Positions 24,467-36,152 of a DNA stretch of 64,000 bases are shown piece after piece (positions within the stretch are counted from its first letter, which is position 1; the number at the start of each line of letters is the position of its first letter). Origin of the DNA: Lentinus brumalis. Lineage: Eukaryota; Basidiomycota; Agaricomycetes; Polyporales; Polyporaceae. Made by a program: the position numbers and the translations under genes. The notes under the pieces were generated by a model that worked only from the letters and a program-made list of their open reading frames with translations, was not told the origin of the DNA and made no database searches. Location of the stretch: assembly GCA_001792895.1 (NCBI GenBank), contig MARA01000002.1, forward strand, positions 62,001-126,000, in the 5' to 3' direction.

Positions 24467-26589
24467 CTAAGCAGAAGGTGTAATCGTGATTGGGGGTAGA
24501 GGCGCGGGTGGCCGGGTAACGGGCTCGTCGAGGACCGCTTCCACCTCATCTTCGCTGTCGAGCCCATCGTCGCTGTCCGGTACGGCCACCCGAGACGGCG
24601 TCAGGGGACGCGAACTTGACGGACTTGGATCCGCGTCGAGCATCGAGTCATCCCCTCTCCAATTGCGAACTTCTTCCGCCGTGAGCACCTTCGCGCCGCC
24701 CTTGCTATCGCCGACGAAGTCCTCAGGTTTGGATTCGAGAGCGCGTCGGCCTGACTCGAGGAGCCCTTCAATTATCACCTTGACGCGCTGGTATGCCTTG
24801 TCGGCCTTCCCTTCCAGGAGTTCCTTGTTATTCTCCGCCTCCTCCTCATCTTCCTCATCCTCGTCGTCTTCCTCGGCGGTATCATCGTATGTGAGTGAGG
24901 ACTTGACAGCGCGGTACGCTTGAGGAGGGAGGATGAGACGCGACTCGCGCAACTTCCGCCGTAGGTCTCGAATCTCCTTGGCTTGTCGATGTTTGGTAGC
25001 TTCCAATGTTGTGTTGATCGCAAGTAGCGAGCGGTTTGTGATCTCGAGATCCGCGATCTGTACAACAAACGTTCACAGTTGGAATGTGATCGCGGTAGTG
25101 CGGGATGGGAAGGCGGCAGAGTGTATGCGCAGCAAACAGCGGGAACGCACCTTACGACTGGACTTCGCTGCTGCCTTTATCTTCCGCTCTTCGTCATCGT
25201 CATCGTCGTCGCCGTCACTTGCACCATGATGTCCGTCCCCGTCAAACTCGTCCGACTCGGGATCACTCATGGAGGACGTCTCTCGCGGGACAGGCGAGCT
25301 GTGGAAGCCAAGCCCGTCTATACTCGCTCGAGGTTGAGAGGAGTGGCTGCCTTGTGGAATGTGTCCGTTACCATTGACATGCGAATGTAATGTTGGGGCC
25401 GTGCTCCGGCTGATGCCTGAATCCTGTGTCTCAAACGAGACGGACGAGCGCGACGCAGACGAGCGAGACGAGAATGACACCACGGACCCTGGCGGTGATT
25501 GCGGCGGGAGGGGAACAGCTGCAGGATCGACTTTCGCTCCGAACCCTCGAGCGCTGCCGCCATAGTCGATAGCGGTATCGTCGTTCGGGGTGAACGCCTG
25601 GAACCCTTTCGGGAGCGGTTGGAAGGAGCGATGTTTCGTCTCTCTTGTGCTTCCGAAGCGCAGTGGTGGGGCTGATGGTGAAGATGCCGATGAAGGACTG
25701 TGACCGGAGTTGCTTGCCATCAGGGGCGGGGAGAGGGAGATATTGGAGATGGACGGGACGCGTGCGGGACGGTTCCCTAGACGAGGTGACGAGGGCAGAG
25801 ACGGGGGACTATGCACACCCGGCTCTACGACCCTAGATACCTTCGCCTTGACGCGAACACTAACGTTCGCAGACTGGGTTGGGCTAGGGATGTTCTCATC
25901 GGGGTGTAGGGACAACGGGGACCGGCCAGGAGAGGAGCCAACACTAATCTCTGAGCGTGCGGGAGAGACAAGGAGGTTGGAAGACACGCTCCCGCGTCGT
26001 TGTCGGACGAACGAAGCTTGCGGCGGTGTCCCGGAGGTAAATGCGCGCTGCCGCGACTCGAGTAACGGAGAGGTCGAATTGTTCCCATTGGGACGCGCGG
26101 TGAGCCTTGCCTTGACAGCAGGGCCAGCTACCGGCGAGGAGTTGGCGATCCGAGAGTGTGGTGGCTTGAAGGGAGATGGTGCACGGGTGGGGGCAGAGCT
26201 CCCGCGTACAGATGGTGGGGTCGATGCGACCTGGACAGGCTTACCCGTCCGGATCGTAGCACTACTGTTGACCTTGGCCTTTAACCTAACCGGTGGCGGC
26301 GACAGGGACGGAGCAGGTTGCTTGAAAGGAGATGTAGGACGAGGTCGCTCATAGCCGATCCTCGCGGTGACCTGGAAAGTGGCCTGAGCATCGCCTGTTG
26401 TCGCTCAGTAGTTCCCGCAGATCTAACCTTCGGCTTGAGCTGGCCTTCCATGAAGACCCAGCGGGTGTCGAGCGGGGCAAAGAGGTCAGAGGGAGCAAGA
26501 GAGACGGAGGAGAAGAGGTTGAGGTCGGAGGTCGGAGGTCGGCTGAGGCTGCTCCAGACGGACACTCCCGTTCGTTTAGCGACTGCCAT
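24467..26589 (-). CDS. conserved fungal low-complexity/coiled-coil protein, uncharacterised
   Basis: Three exons (26589-26428, 26371-25151, 25057-24467) give about 657 residues. The N-terminus MAVAKRTGVSVWSSLSRPPT is a compact conserved-looking block. It is followed by about 350 Ser/Pro-rich residues. A helix at about residues 460-510 comes next, with IADLEITNRSLLAINTTLE and KHRQAKEIRDLRRKLRESR. I recall the IADLEI..SLLAIN pattern from uncharacterised fungal proteins. An acidic D/E run follows (TAEEDDEDEEDEEEAE), then a segment with GLLESGRRALES and an S/P/D-rich tail. No catalytic motif or membrane segment is visible. The layout suggests a scaffold with one coiled coil, but no function can be assigned. 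Confidence 0.8.
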
Positions 26590-26642
26590 ATATGGTAGTA
26601 TAGTACAGATTCAATAATGCCATAACTTCGCTCCATATCTCG

Positions 26643-27546
26643 TCAATGTGCCTGCTGAACGAGTCCCTTCTTCACCAAGACATCCTCAACTATCTTCTCT
26701 ACCAATCCCCGTAGTGGCCCGCTGCCTCCGCCCAACGCCGCCTGCACGCTCTTCTCCACGAACTTGCCGACCATGTCGACCTCAATATTGACCTTCGACC
26801 CGACCGGCTTCTTGCTGAGGGTGATTTTCTCCTGTGTGTGTTTGATGAGCATCACACCAAACGTGCGCTGCGTGTCGTCAACGGTCGTCAGAGTCAGCGA
26901 AGTCCCGTCGATCGCAACGTATCCCTTCGGAATGAGATAGGGCAGCAGCGAAGGCCGTTCCGGGGTGGGCTCCGGGAGCTGGAACAGCAGGCGAACCGAG
27001 TCGCCATCCGGAGTCTTGTCGATCAGAGTGGCCGTCGTGTCGACATGGGCCTGTACCATGTTCAGGGTCAGCACCTAGTTGAAGACGCGAGTCTGGGCGG
27101 CGCACCTGCACGAAGTGTCCTCCGAACCGGACATGCGCACCCATCGCCCGCTCCAAGTTGACTTGATCGCCGACCCTGCGTTCCCCTGTGACGCAGCCAA
27201 ATATGACGCAGACCCCTGTCAGATACATGGATTCAATCAGCCGTAGGCAAGGGAACGCACCGAGGTCGGTCCTGTCCAGAGTCTCGTTCGCGAGCCAGAC
27301 CTTGAACCACCCCCCGCGCTCCTCCTTGTGGAACTCGACAACCGTCAGGCACGCGCCATTCACCGCAATGGAGTCTCCAATGTGGCAGTCGCCCAGGATC
27401 GGTGCAGAGTCTCCGATAGTGAGTGTACACCCGCCGTCGTCATGCACGATCTCGGTCACCGTCCCGAGGTGCTCGATCTGCGTGCATTGTGCTTGTTAGA
27501 CCGGCAGAGCAGGGCGTGTTAGATGGCATACCAGACCTGTGAACAT
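26643..27546 (-). CDS. RIB5: riboflavin synthase
   Basis: Four exons (27546-27532, 27477-27261, 27185-27106, 27074-26643) give 247 residues. The enzyme converts two 6,7-dimethyl-8-ribityllumazines to riboflavin. The first exon is only 15 bp and encodes MFTGL, the invariant N-terminus of the family, which fixes the start. Two lumazine-binding repeats are visible. The first has DSIAVNGACLTV and ANETLDRTDLG. The second has GHFVQ, then DGTSLTLTTVD and KITLSKKPVGSKVNIEVDM. The C-terminal helix that drives trimer formation follows. It is divergent from the small gene at 27720, with 173 bp between the starts. Confidence 0.95.
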
Positions 27547-27719
27547 GTCTACGCTTCGCGTGTGGTAGGATTCGGGCCTCTTGGTCTAGGCGACTTCTCA
27601 GCAGATGGGCGCGGGACGAGGTGCTGAGTCTGCCTGCGGTGGCGGAATCCAGGTGCGCGCGCGGCGAGTCCCGACGTGCCGACGGCTTTGCCTCCCACCA
27701 CGACTGTCTCCTCCCTATC

Positions 27720-28028
27720 ATGGCTCATACACCAAAACAACAACCCCCTTCGGAGCCCAAGCAGCCCGAGTTCAGGTTTCGTACCAAGCCAGTGCAGGAG
27801 AGGTCGATCTTCGAGTCGTGGGCAGGTGCGTGTAGCTTGTCTCGGAGTCATGCCTCGTTCTCAGCCCTTGTGCATCCAGTGCTGCCAGCAAAAACGCGTC
27901 TGCGAGTCTCTCTGGCAATAACTGTCGTTGCTGGCCTAGGGATACTAGTGTCTGACAAGCTAGAGCAGCTCGTCCCAGCTACTCCAAACGCCTCGAAATC
28001 GACGCCGACTCCGTCAAGGAACTCATGA
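27720..28028 (+). CDS. small single-pass membrane protein, uncharacterised
   Basis: Two exons (27720-27825 and 27880-28028) give 84 residues. The intron has GTGCGT and CAG ends, is 54 bp and has no stop, so the unspliced frame is also open. After a basic, proline-rich head comes ERSIFESWAVLPAKTRLR and one hydrophobic segment, VSLAITVVAGLGILVSD, then a short Ser/Thr/Pro tail. The size and single helix suit a small mitochondrial inner-membrane factor, but no family motif was recognised. Convergent with the gene ending at 28202. Confidence 0.6.
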   Translation: MAHTPKQQPPSEPKQPEFRFRTKPVQERSIFESWAGACSLSRSHASFSALVHPVLPAKTRLRVSLAITVVAGLGILVSDKLEQLVPATPNASKSTPTPSRNS

Positions 28029-28201
28029 TCGCTACCCTGCGTAGTCCCTCAATATCTGCCAGGCATCATAAAAGATCGTGGTGTGTTAGCAATGTGGATG
28101 GGGTCTACCAATACAGCAGTTTGTGCATAGTACATTGTGCGTGCGCGCGGCTCTCTTGCTCCTCGAACCTGCGCTTCCTCGATCGGTATCGTTCTCCTCC
28201 T

Positions 28202-29290
28202 TCAAGCCATTCCTCCGTATACGTCCTCCGGCATCGGCGAGTGCCCATTGGTGTCGTCGAAGGGGTTTCCGCCCCCTCTCGTGCCCGGGTTCGCATACCC
28301 GAGCCTCGGCGTGTGTTGCGGTGTGGGCGACCGTCCATGCCCTCCCAGGCGCGGGGAAGTCACCGACCTATTGACACTGCCGACCCGTCCCAATCCCAAT
28401 CCAACGCCTACTCCAGCGTGTCCCGAGCTCGACATCGAAAGCCTCAAGGCCGAAGGTGACCTTGGACCCAACGTCCCATCCAGCTGCCTCACCGGAACCC
28501 TCCCCTTCGCCTGCCCGTCCCGCCTCACCGCATTCGCCGCGACAGCGGCCTGTGGAGGAGACTGTATCTGCTTGGCGGCACACTGCGCCGTCGGGTTGAC
28601 GACGGGTAGGCTGGGTAGAGACGAGAAGGATGGGTAGCGATGCCTGTCCTCGAGGCGGAGCTCCCATTCGGCCTTCTCCCAGTCAGGTACGAGCTCTTCA
28701 GCGTTCGCGTCGCGTTTGCGCCCGAAGAGGTCCCTGACGAAGCGCCACCAGTGGTCGAAGAAGACAGCAAGGAGGAGGATCGCTGCAACCGCGCTGAACG
28801 CAATGACGGCGACGCCGATGATCTTCCATTCGCTGGTGCCGCCGCCGCCCTTCGAGGCTGCGTTGGCGGCCTCGGCGGCAGAAGAGGAGGATGAAGGAGA
28901 TGGTGCAGAAGGGGCGGGTTCGGGGGCGGTGATGGGCCTGGTGGGTTGCGTGCTGGTGCCGACGAGGGAGTGAGAAGTGGCGAGGCTCGCGGTTTCCTTC
29001 GCCTTCCTCGTTTCGGTGGATAACGCAGAGCCAGAAGAGGCAGTCGAGCCAACGGAGGTGGATGTCAGGATCGAGGTCGCCGTGAGTGTTGGACTGTCCG
29101 TCGCGATGTGTTCGTGCGTCGCGCCCAACTCGGTCTTGTCGAGGGGGCCCAAGAAGCCTTTGAAACCATCGAATTCGTCTCTTCCGTGGTGACCGTGGAC
29201 GTCAGACCCAAAGACCGTCGAGTTCCGCAGAGGAGCAGCAGCAGTCGCGTGCACAAGGCCAACGAGACAGAGAAGAGCAGGGAGCCGCAT
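28202..29290 (-). CDS. secreted-type single-pass membrane protein, uncharacterised
   Basis: Intronless, 362 residues from the ATG at 29290. A signal peptide (MRLPALLCLVGLVHATAAA) leads into a Ser/Thr-rich extracellular part likely to be O-mannosylated. One strong membrane helix follows, IIGVAVIAFSAVAAILLLAVFF, preceded by SEW, then a basic HWWRFVRDLFGRKR stop-transfer and a cytosolic, Gly/Pro/Arg-rich tail ending NPFDDTNGHSPMPEDVYGG. NPF is a known EH-domain ligand, so the tail could serve in endocytic sorting (inference). The general plan resembles fungal wall-sensor or mid2-like proteins, but no cysteine-rich head is present. Longer in-frame upstream extension lacks a signal peptide at its start, so 29290 was chosen. 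Confidence 0.75.
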   Translation of the reverse strand: MRLPALLCLVGLVHATAAAPLRNSTVFGSDVHGHHGRDEFDGFKGFLGPLDKTELGATHEHIATDSPTLTATSILTSTSVGSTASSGSALSTETRKAKETASLATSHSLVGTSTQPTRPITAPEPAPSAPSPSSSSSAAEAANAASKGGGGTSEWKIIGVAVIAFSAVAAILLLAVFFDHWWRFVRDLFGRKRDANAEELVPDWEKAEWELRLEDRHRYPSFSSLPSLPVVNPTAQCAAKQIQSPPQAAVAANAVRRDGQAKGRVPVRQLDGTLGPRSPSALRLSMSSSGHAGVGVGLGLGRVGSVNRSVTSPRLGGHGRSPTPQHTPRLGYANPGTRGGGNPFDDTNGHSPMPEDVYGGMA

Positions 29291-30565
29291 AGTGATGTCT
29301 TCCTTCCAGTCTAGGAGTGCAATGCTGAGCGAACCAGTTCCGACAGTGTCTTGAGGGGCCTTAGGGTCTTGCAAGGTCTTGAGGCGAGCGGCCAACCAGG
29401 GCGTGCGTCGATATGGTTCACGTTCAAGCTGGGACCCGCGCGGCCACGGAGACCGAACAGGATGTGAAGGGCTCATCTCGTCACCCGGCTGAAGACGAAC
29501 ACGGTCCGCTGACACCTGCTCCGACCCTCTCCCGCTCTCGACTATACCACTCGAAGCCTTGCATCTCCGGTGTCCCGAGAAATCGTCGGTGGTTGTCTGA
29601 GAGACGAAGGGGAATCCGCATCTCTTGGCCACAGCCGGGTCCCCGCCGCTCTCGCTGAAGGTTGCTCAGAGTTGTGAAGAAACCCCAGCACTGTAGTGTA
29701 TATTCAGTACTCCGTCAGCTCCATCACTGCTTCTCACACGTATACAGGACCCGCGCTGCTACGTGTTATCCTGGGGCATCGATCGTCCGGCCGTGCCGGC
29801 CTCCACACCATGCGTTTACTTGTGTGGGGTCACCAAGTCGCCGACAGTCGAAGCCAGTCGCCGCTGCAAGGCCACGTACCGTACAGTGTGCGTTCCGAGC
29901 ACTACGGGTGCCTTGGAGGTGGGGAAACGGCGGTGCCCGTTCAGCTTCGTGCGGTTCCTACTACAAATTGCTGTCTATGGCGTGACGTCATGGACGCCAT
30001 CGGCGTATGGTATGTGTCTGTCGTCTACTTGGAAGCATCTGCTCGTCGGAACACGCTGATCTACCTGCCAGGTACACTACACGGTGTCCTGTGGTGTCTT
30101 ATGCGTCTCTGCGCACGCTATGAAGCCGTCGACGGTGTTTCACACCAGATCAGTTGCCAGAAAGCGGACTTCTTCCAGCGCTCAAAATGGCACTTGGCCA
30201 CAACGGAGAGATGGTACCGAGGAGCGACGCCGGCTATCTCCTTCTACCTGTACACCGGCACATACCAACACGCCCTGGCGTCCCTGGATGTCCCCGTGTT
30301 GCGGACACGGAACAGCTGCAATCTCAGGAAGATCACCGACATGCCACAGCAACTTCCCTTCTGGGACATGATGTCATGGCTTTTGTGGCGTCTAGCGGTG
30401 CAACTGCGCCGGGGACGGTGTTCAGGATGCGCTGGCGCCTAACTCTCAGCATGGTCTTATACTGTGCTGTAGATGCGATGGACCACAAGACGCATACACG
30501 AACGTCCCCTTGATTTGTGCCATCACCACCCTTCCATCCCGCTCCCCACCCCCATCGTCATCCTC
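29291..30565. other. divergent intergenic region, nothing recognised
   Basis: 1.3 kb between the membrane protein and the Zn2Cys6 gene. Open frames exist on the plus strand (for example 29696-30442), but the translations lack domain-like features and no supporting splice sites were seen. Confidence 0.55.
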
Positions 30566-31811
30566 ATGGATTCCCCTCAATCTCTCCCACCTTCTACTCC
30601 GCCGGGCAGCGCTCATTCATCCAACCACCTTGGCTCGAGTGACGGAGCTCGAGCGCATGAGGATGTGATGGGACTGCCATGGTGCCACGCCTGCCGACCA
30701 TACGTCCATGTTTTATTGAGCCAAGGCACCCCGTCGACAAGCATCGCGGGTGCCTCGACTGCGGCTCCGACCTGGGCGTTCTCCTCCCCCTTCCCCGATT
30801 ACATCTGCGTACCAGCCCTTGTCCACCGATCTCAGCTTGGTATGTCCGCGCTCCAAGCCTAGCCTTTCATATGTAATCATTTACTTATACACTCAATGTG
30901 TTCCCTAGCGGTCTTCGCCACACCCGTCATGAATCCGACCACAGCTGCGAGCCCGAATCCGAGCATCGATTCGGTATCAAGCGGAAGCCCCATTCAACGC
31001 AGGGCCAAAGGCGTGAAGATTGCTGTGTGTTACTCCATACCGCCTCGTGCCGCTTCCCACGACTTACCACCTCTAGTGCACCAATTGTCGTACGGCGAAC
31101 AAGAAGTGCGACGAGGGTCGGCCATGCGGACGGTGTATGAAGTTGGGTATGGGCAACTCCTGCGTCAGTGCCCAACGCAAGCAGCGCAGCCGGCGCGTCA
31201 AGCAGACTACCACAGCAATCACTGTCTCCGCCACGCAGGTCGCGGTCGAGACACCTATACCCGGCGTTGGTACGTGGCCCTGTCACAAGTTTACATACTC
31301 GCACTCACCGACTGCTGTGGCAGGGCCATCGGTATCCATTCCAGCATCAGTACATATCAAGGCTGGAGCGTCGTACGTCAGTGAGACTCAAGAGATGGCT
31401 GACGCCAGTTACAGCTCTCCGGTCGGAAGCCCCCTCCTGGCCGACCTCGACAGCCACTTTACTGCCGCACAGTACCCGGGCTACTCCGTCTACGCCAACA
31501 TCTGGCCAACACAGACATCAACGGAGCATCAATATCCGCACTGGGGTTACGGGAGCGACGGAACTCATCAGCACCCCGCTGCACAGTTCGGTGGCTCCGT
31601 AGTTGGGATGCCGCCGGATGGCTGTGGAGGTGCTGGGGGCATGTTCCAGTCGCCCCCCAGCAGTTCTAGTGGTATTAGTGACCTGTTGCGCTTGCTCTCT
31701 GCTGCCTGCACGTCTTGCTCCATCGTCCTGTTCAAGGTCCTGGGTTCCTTCGGAGGTCTCCTTCCTTGCAACCCCTCGACCTGTAGCACTAGCCTTGTCC
31801 GCCATTGGTAA
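30566..31811 (+). CDS. Zn(II)2Cys6 transcription factor
   Basis: Four exons (30566-30839, 30909-31012, 31077-31269, 31324-31811) give 352 residues. The zinc cluster CTNCRTANKKCDEGRPC followed by GRCMKLGMGNSC fits C-X2-C-X6-C-X5-C-X2-C-X8-C and sits near residue 127, directly after an exon junction with RRAKG. A basic linker QRKQRSRRVKQ follows, typical for DNA contact. The remainder is Ser/Gly/Pro rich with no fungal-specific middle homology domain visible. The N-terminal exon has CHAC near residue 40. The CTNC..NKKCD form is common in short basidiomycete regulators related to gluconeogenesis activators, but no target can be named. Confidence 0.8.
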
Positions 31812-32546
31812 CGTACGCCGCAGCTCGCTCCATCTGTATCATAGCCCCATTTCTTGCAAGCGTGGACGACCCTCTGTCTTACTTGTGAGAAACAGCCCCG
31901 GATCCACGTTTGTCGGGCCCGTACAATCTGCGCATATCCGCTCCGATCTCACGAACTTCGCGGGCAATGCACTGAGGACATTCAGGAACATTCACAAATA
32001 AGGCCGCCATTTCTTGCCGTCTGACTGGCTAGTCCCACACCCGCCCTCCGCGCGAACCCCGTCAACCATCCGGAGTACTCTTCCTCTCATGATTGTGGCA
32101 GCGGGGCGGCCCGGTCCCTTTGCCCAGGAAAGCGGATGCTGACCATTCTCAGCGTGACGCAGACTGCGCGAGTCTGGCACGTCCCATTGGCCTGTCGGCC
32201 TCCTCCGACTTGTCAACGGAGACTGACTGTTGACAAGTGAACTTGCTGGTATACTTATGCTGGCATAAGTGCGGCAGTTGGGCTTCACATAGAGTGCCAA
32301 ACGAATGCTGTAGCACACGTTTACCTGGAGAAATGTACTGAGCAGGCGAGACCCGGCCAGTGTGGTGTCAACGGCACAAACCTGGGCAGACTCCAAGCCG
32401 CTAGATTCGGACCGGAACGAGACGCGCTGGGGAGAGATCTGAGATGACGATGAGATCACGTCCCCATCTCACTCAGCCTACTTGAAGGGGCCGCCGACTT
32501 TCCGCGACAGCCCTCTCAGCAACCACCACCACCCCCGACCGCAGCC
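31812..32546. other. intergenic, promoter of transaldolase
   Basis: No gene seen. The last 80 bp before the transaldolase ATG are C-rich and T-poor on the plus strand, with CACCACCACC just before the start, a context common for highly expressed basidiomycete genes. Confidence 0.5.
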
Positions 32547-33853
32547 ATGACTACCTCCCTTGACGCACTCAAGCAGACTGGCACCGTCGTCGTCTCCGAC
32601 TCTGGTGACTTCGAGTGTGAGTAGCGATCCCTCCGTTGCATCCGGATGAGTCTGACTGACGACTGGCCCGTCGTCCAGCTATCGATGTCTACAAGCCTCA
32701 GGATGCGACGACCAACCCGTCGCTCATCCTCGCGGCTGCGAACAAGCCCGCATACAAGCGCCTGATTGACAACGCGATCGCGCACGGCAAGAAGAAGGGT
32801 GGCAGCATCGATGATCAGGCCAATGCTGCTATGGACCGTCTGGTGCGTCTCCGTCTTCTCCCCTCTATATCCGTGGCCGTCATGATGGCCTTAAATGTCC
32901 GATACTCATCGTTTGCCGTCTTCGCACCTTTCAGCTCGTTGAGTTCGGCTCGGAGATCCTTAAGATCATTCCCGGCCGTGTCTCGACTGAGGTCGACGCC
33001 CGTCTCTCCTTCGACAAGCAGGCGACCAAGGCCAAGGCCAAGGAGCTCATCGCTCTCTACGAGTCCGTTGGCGTCAAGAAGGAGCGCGTTCTCATCAAGA
33101 TCGCCTCGACCTGGGAGGGTATCCAGGCCGCGCGCGAGCTCGAGCGCGACGATGGCATCCACTGCAACCTGACCCTCCTCTTCGGCTTCGCGCAGGCCGT
33201 TGCGTGCGCTGAGGCCGGTGTCACCCTGATCTCGCCATTCGTCGGCCGTGTACGTGTATCTCAAGTGTCCGAAGTCGTGAACATCGCTGAGACTTGTGTC
33301 GCAGATCCTTGACTGGTACAAGAAGAACAAGCCGGGCAAGGACTACGTCGGCGATGAGGACCCTGGTGTCCAGTCGGTCAAGAAGATCTTTAACTACTAC
33401 AAGCAGCACAACTACAAGACGATCGTGATGGGTGCCTCCTTCCGTAACGTATGCCCCCTCGTCCTTGATTGACATGTCAACGGTACTGAGTGAATCCCAC
33501 AGATTGGTGAAATCAAGGCTCTCGCTGGTGTTGACTACCTCACCATCTCTCCGTCGCTTCTTGATGAGCTCAAGAACGACACCTCCCCTGTTCCCAAGAA
33601 GCTCGACTCCAACACCGGTATGTTCCTAGTCAGGTTCTTGGCATCGAGTTACGGTCTGACCGCTTAAACGTCTCTTCTAGCTGCTTCTGGCCAGCCCATC
33701 GCCAAAGTCACGTACGTTGACAACGAGGCTGAGTTCCGCTGGGCACTTTGCGAGGACGAGATGGCGACGGACAAGCTCAACGAAGGTATCCGCAAGTTCG
33801 CGCAGGACGGCGAGACCCTCAAGAACCTTCTCCGCGAGAAGCTTCGGGCTTAA
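32547..33853 (+). CDS. TAL1: transaldolase
   Basis: Six exons (32547-32616, 32679-32842, 32935-33249, 33305-33448, 33503-33617, 33681-33853) give 326 residues. The enzyme transfers dihydroxyacetone units in the non-oxidative pentose phosphate pathway. Class I signatures are clear: [13 protein letters not shown] near residue 32, the Schiff-base lysine in [39 protein letters not shown], and [11 protein letters not shown]. Length and ends match yeast Tal1. Codon use is strongly biased to C-ending codons, as expected for an abundant enzyme. Confidence 0.96.
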
Positions 33854-34186
33854 GCTGTTTGTGGTTACTTGATCTTCGCGCGCGATAGTAAGTAGGATAG
33901 CGGAAGTTTGTATCCATGTAAAATGTACCCTGCGATAAGCAATTGCACCATAGACGTCAGATGCTTCATTCACAACGACATTCATACGTCTGCGTCGTGG
34001 ATTTCTACCATAATGTGTATGTCACAAGCAATCGTGATGGATGAGGATGGTGGCCCAGTGGAAGCTGCATTGTGTACGTATACAGAAGAGGAAGGGCAAG
34101 GCGTAAGTGTCGTGATAGGCGTAAATGGTGAGACGAAGCCTAGGAGTGCGGGGAATGGTGAAGTAGGTGTGTCCAATGAAGCAGGA

Positions 34187-35478
34187 TCAATGCGTCTTCG
34201 TCTTGTCGACACGCTTGATACGGGGGATGCCCGCCGTCTTGACGACAGTAAAATTGGAATGGTCGTCTTTGATGCAGAGGGTGCTATATGCGCGTCAGTA
34301 CAAGGCGCCATGCGTACAATCGGGCCTCGGACTTACAGATCTGAGGACGGACAATGATCAGCTGCGTTCACGGAGCAGGCGCAGAAGAGACACTCACATG
34401 TGTTCCCAATAAGCATCAAGTAGGTGCCCAATGCCTGTATTGGTCGTCAGATCACAACCACGCTACACAGTGAGATGCACAAGGCTACGAACCGTCAGGA
34501 TATGCCACCATGAGTGGCCTGTGCGCGCAGAGAATGAGCACATGTACCTATACAGAGGAGCAGTCCAAGCATACCTTCGAGGAGAAATGCAGCTGGCCAT
34601 CCGATGGCGTTCTTCCATCGGGTGATCTTGGAGCAGAAGATGTTGTCTAGGTTCCATACCAAGAAGCCCAACGCGAACGTGGCGGCGCCGGAGGAGAAGA
34701 GGCGGGCGATGGAGGCGCGTTCGGCTGGTGGGAGCCTCTTGGAGATCTCGCCGTTCCGCAGTAGATAGACGGTGCGGAACGTTGTGGTGAACATCAGGCC
34801 TGCGAACACGAACTGGTGGTACAGGGGGTTCCGGGACATGTAACTTGGGGGCTGCGGTCAAACGCCCGCTCCTATTACGGATGGCGAGGGGGTGCACTCA
34901 CTATGACCAGGTGAAGAGGATGTTGAACATGGCGAATATGATGCCCAGTTCCTTCGCGTTGGAGTGCTTGAGGCTGAAGCCCCTAGTTGTGTCGAAGAGA
35001 ACGGCACAGCAGTAGCTCGAGACGTAGATCATCGGAAGCTCGTCCATGAGCTGTGCCTCGAAGAGAAGGGTAGCGTGGAAGATGAAGCTGCCTATTCCAA
35101 CCAACGCGAAGCCCTTTGGACGGTCGCGAGTGTGAGTTCTGTGCATGCAGCCCCGAAGCGAATATGACGCACCGCGTAGCCCGCGAGGTAGCGAGGGGGC
35201 AGTTTCTCCGATCTCGCCTGCGCCGCGCCATAGACCGCGAGTCCGACGGTGACGAGGTTGGAGAAGGTGTTTGCAGCTTCTGCGATGTAGCGCGAGAACT
35301 GGTAGTTTGCCTGGCGGGCGTGAGAGGAGGGGGACGATCAGGCCACTGACGCTCACTGACGTCGTCGGAACGGAGCGGCAAACGGGAGCACTCACTTCGC
35401 ACCAGTCGAGGGTGGCCGTGACGGGCCCCAGAAGGCCTGACCTGCGAGGAACGGGTTTGCGGAGTGGTTGAGTGCCAT
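34187..35478 (-). CDS. alkaline ceramidase, one frame break in exon 1
   Basis: Eight exons: 35478-35396, 35310-35173, 35113-34902, 34843-34575, 34518-34493, 34434-34398, 34340-34337 (four bases) and 34283-34187; about 288 residues. The family hydrolyses ceramide in ER/Golgi membranes (yeast Ypc1/Ydc1). Motifs: FWGPVTATLDWCEANY at the N-terminus, SFIFHATLLFEAQLMDELPM (His and Asp/Glu of the metal site), the GHSWWHILT region with the second His pair, and seven hydrophobic segments. The last exons give the family-like tail CIKDDHSNFTV and GIPRIKR. Keeping frame between FWGP and VTATLDWCE needs one more C at the run complementary to 35423-35425. Confidence 0.85.
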
Positions 35479-36152
35479 CGCTGCTGGAGGGAGCTTGTCT
35501 GGGTCGGAAACAGAGGAGAGAAAGGAGAGGGCGGGTGTGTCGGAGGCCATTACGCAATGCGAGGACGGGGTCGGACGGCTTTGCTGCTCGCTCGTCGGCC
35601 GCGTTATCAATCGTCTTTCGTCGGGCAACGGCCGAGGAGACTGGCCTGGCCATAGCGAGCGTGTTCTGCTGCATATGCTGCTGCCGGACGATGCAGCAGT
35701 GACGGATGTGCGAGCTGCAGTCCTGGTGCCAGCGTCCCAGCGATGCAACGGAAATCATATGCTCCCCGTCCGCCAATCACCGCGTCCTCCTCAGTCACCC
35801 TGAGTTGCTCAGGAGTGAGCACTTCGGTAACTTGGTTCCTCGGAGTTGGTAACGCCCGCATATGGAATATCGAGAATGGAGTCGCTCGGCGTAGTGGTGA
35901 GGATTCTACTGCGCGATATGTAGCTCTCAGACTTACAGCGGCGATGCCATCCACGTGTGGAACTGAGAGGAAGTACACTATCGTCCAATTCACGCGCCAT
36001 GGAGGAGAGTCCAAGGGTCTCCCATTAGTCGCTCGTCCCCGGATGAGCGATAACGTGACTGAAGACCGTGACGCGTCAAGCGCGTTTGTGGCACGCATCT
36101 CTGGAAGCAACCACCACCACCTCACCCTCGTCGCGCATATACTCCAACCAAC
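35479..36152. other. divergent intergenic region
   Basis: 670 bp between ceramidase and Brh2. A minus-strand frame with residues like NQVTEVLTPEQLRVTEEDAV looks somewhat protein-like, but no full gene could be built, so it is left unannotated. Confidence 0.45.

Noticed and set aside
30701..30840. Apparent frameshift in Zn2Cys6 exon 1 (an alternative frame reads FIEPRHPVDKHRGCLDCGSDL)
   Set aside because: The original frame runs through to the donor at 30840 with a phase that matches the next exon, so no shift is needed; the alternative frame has the wrong phase.
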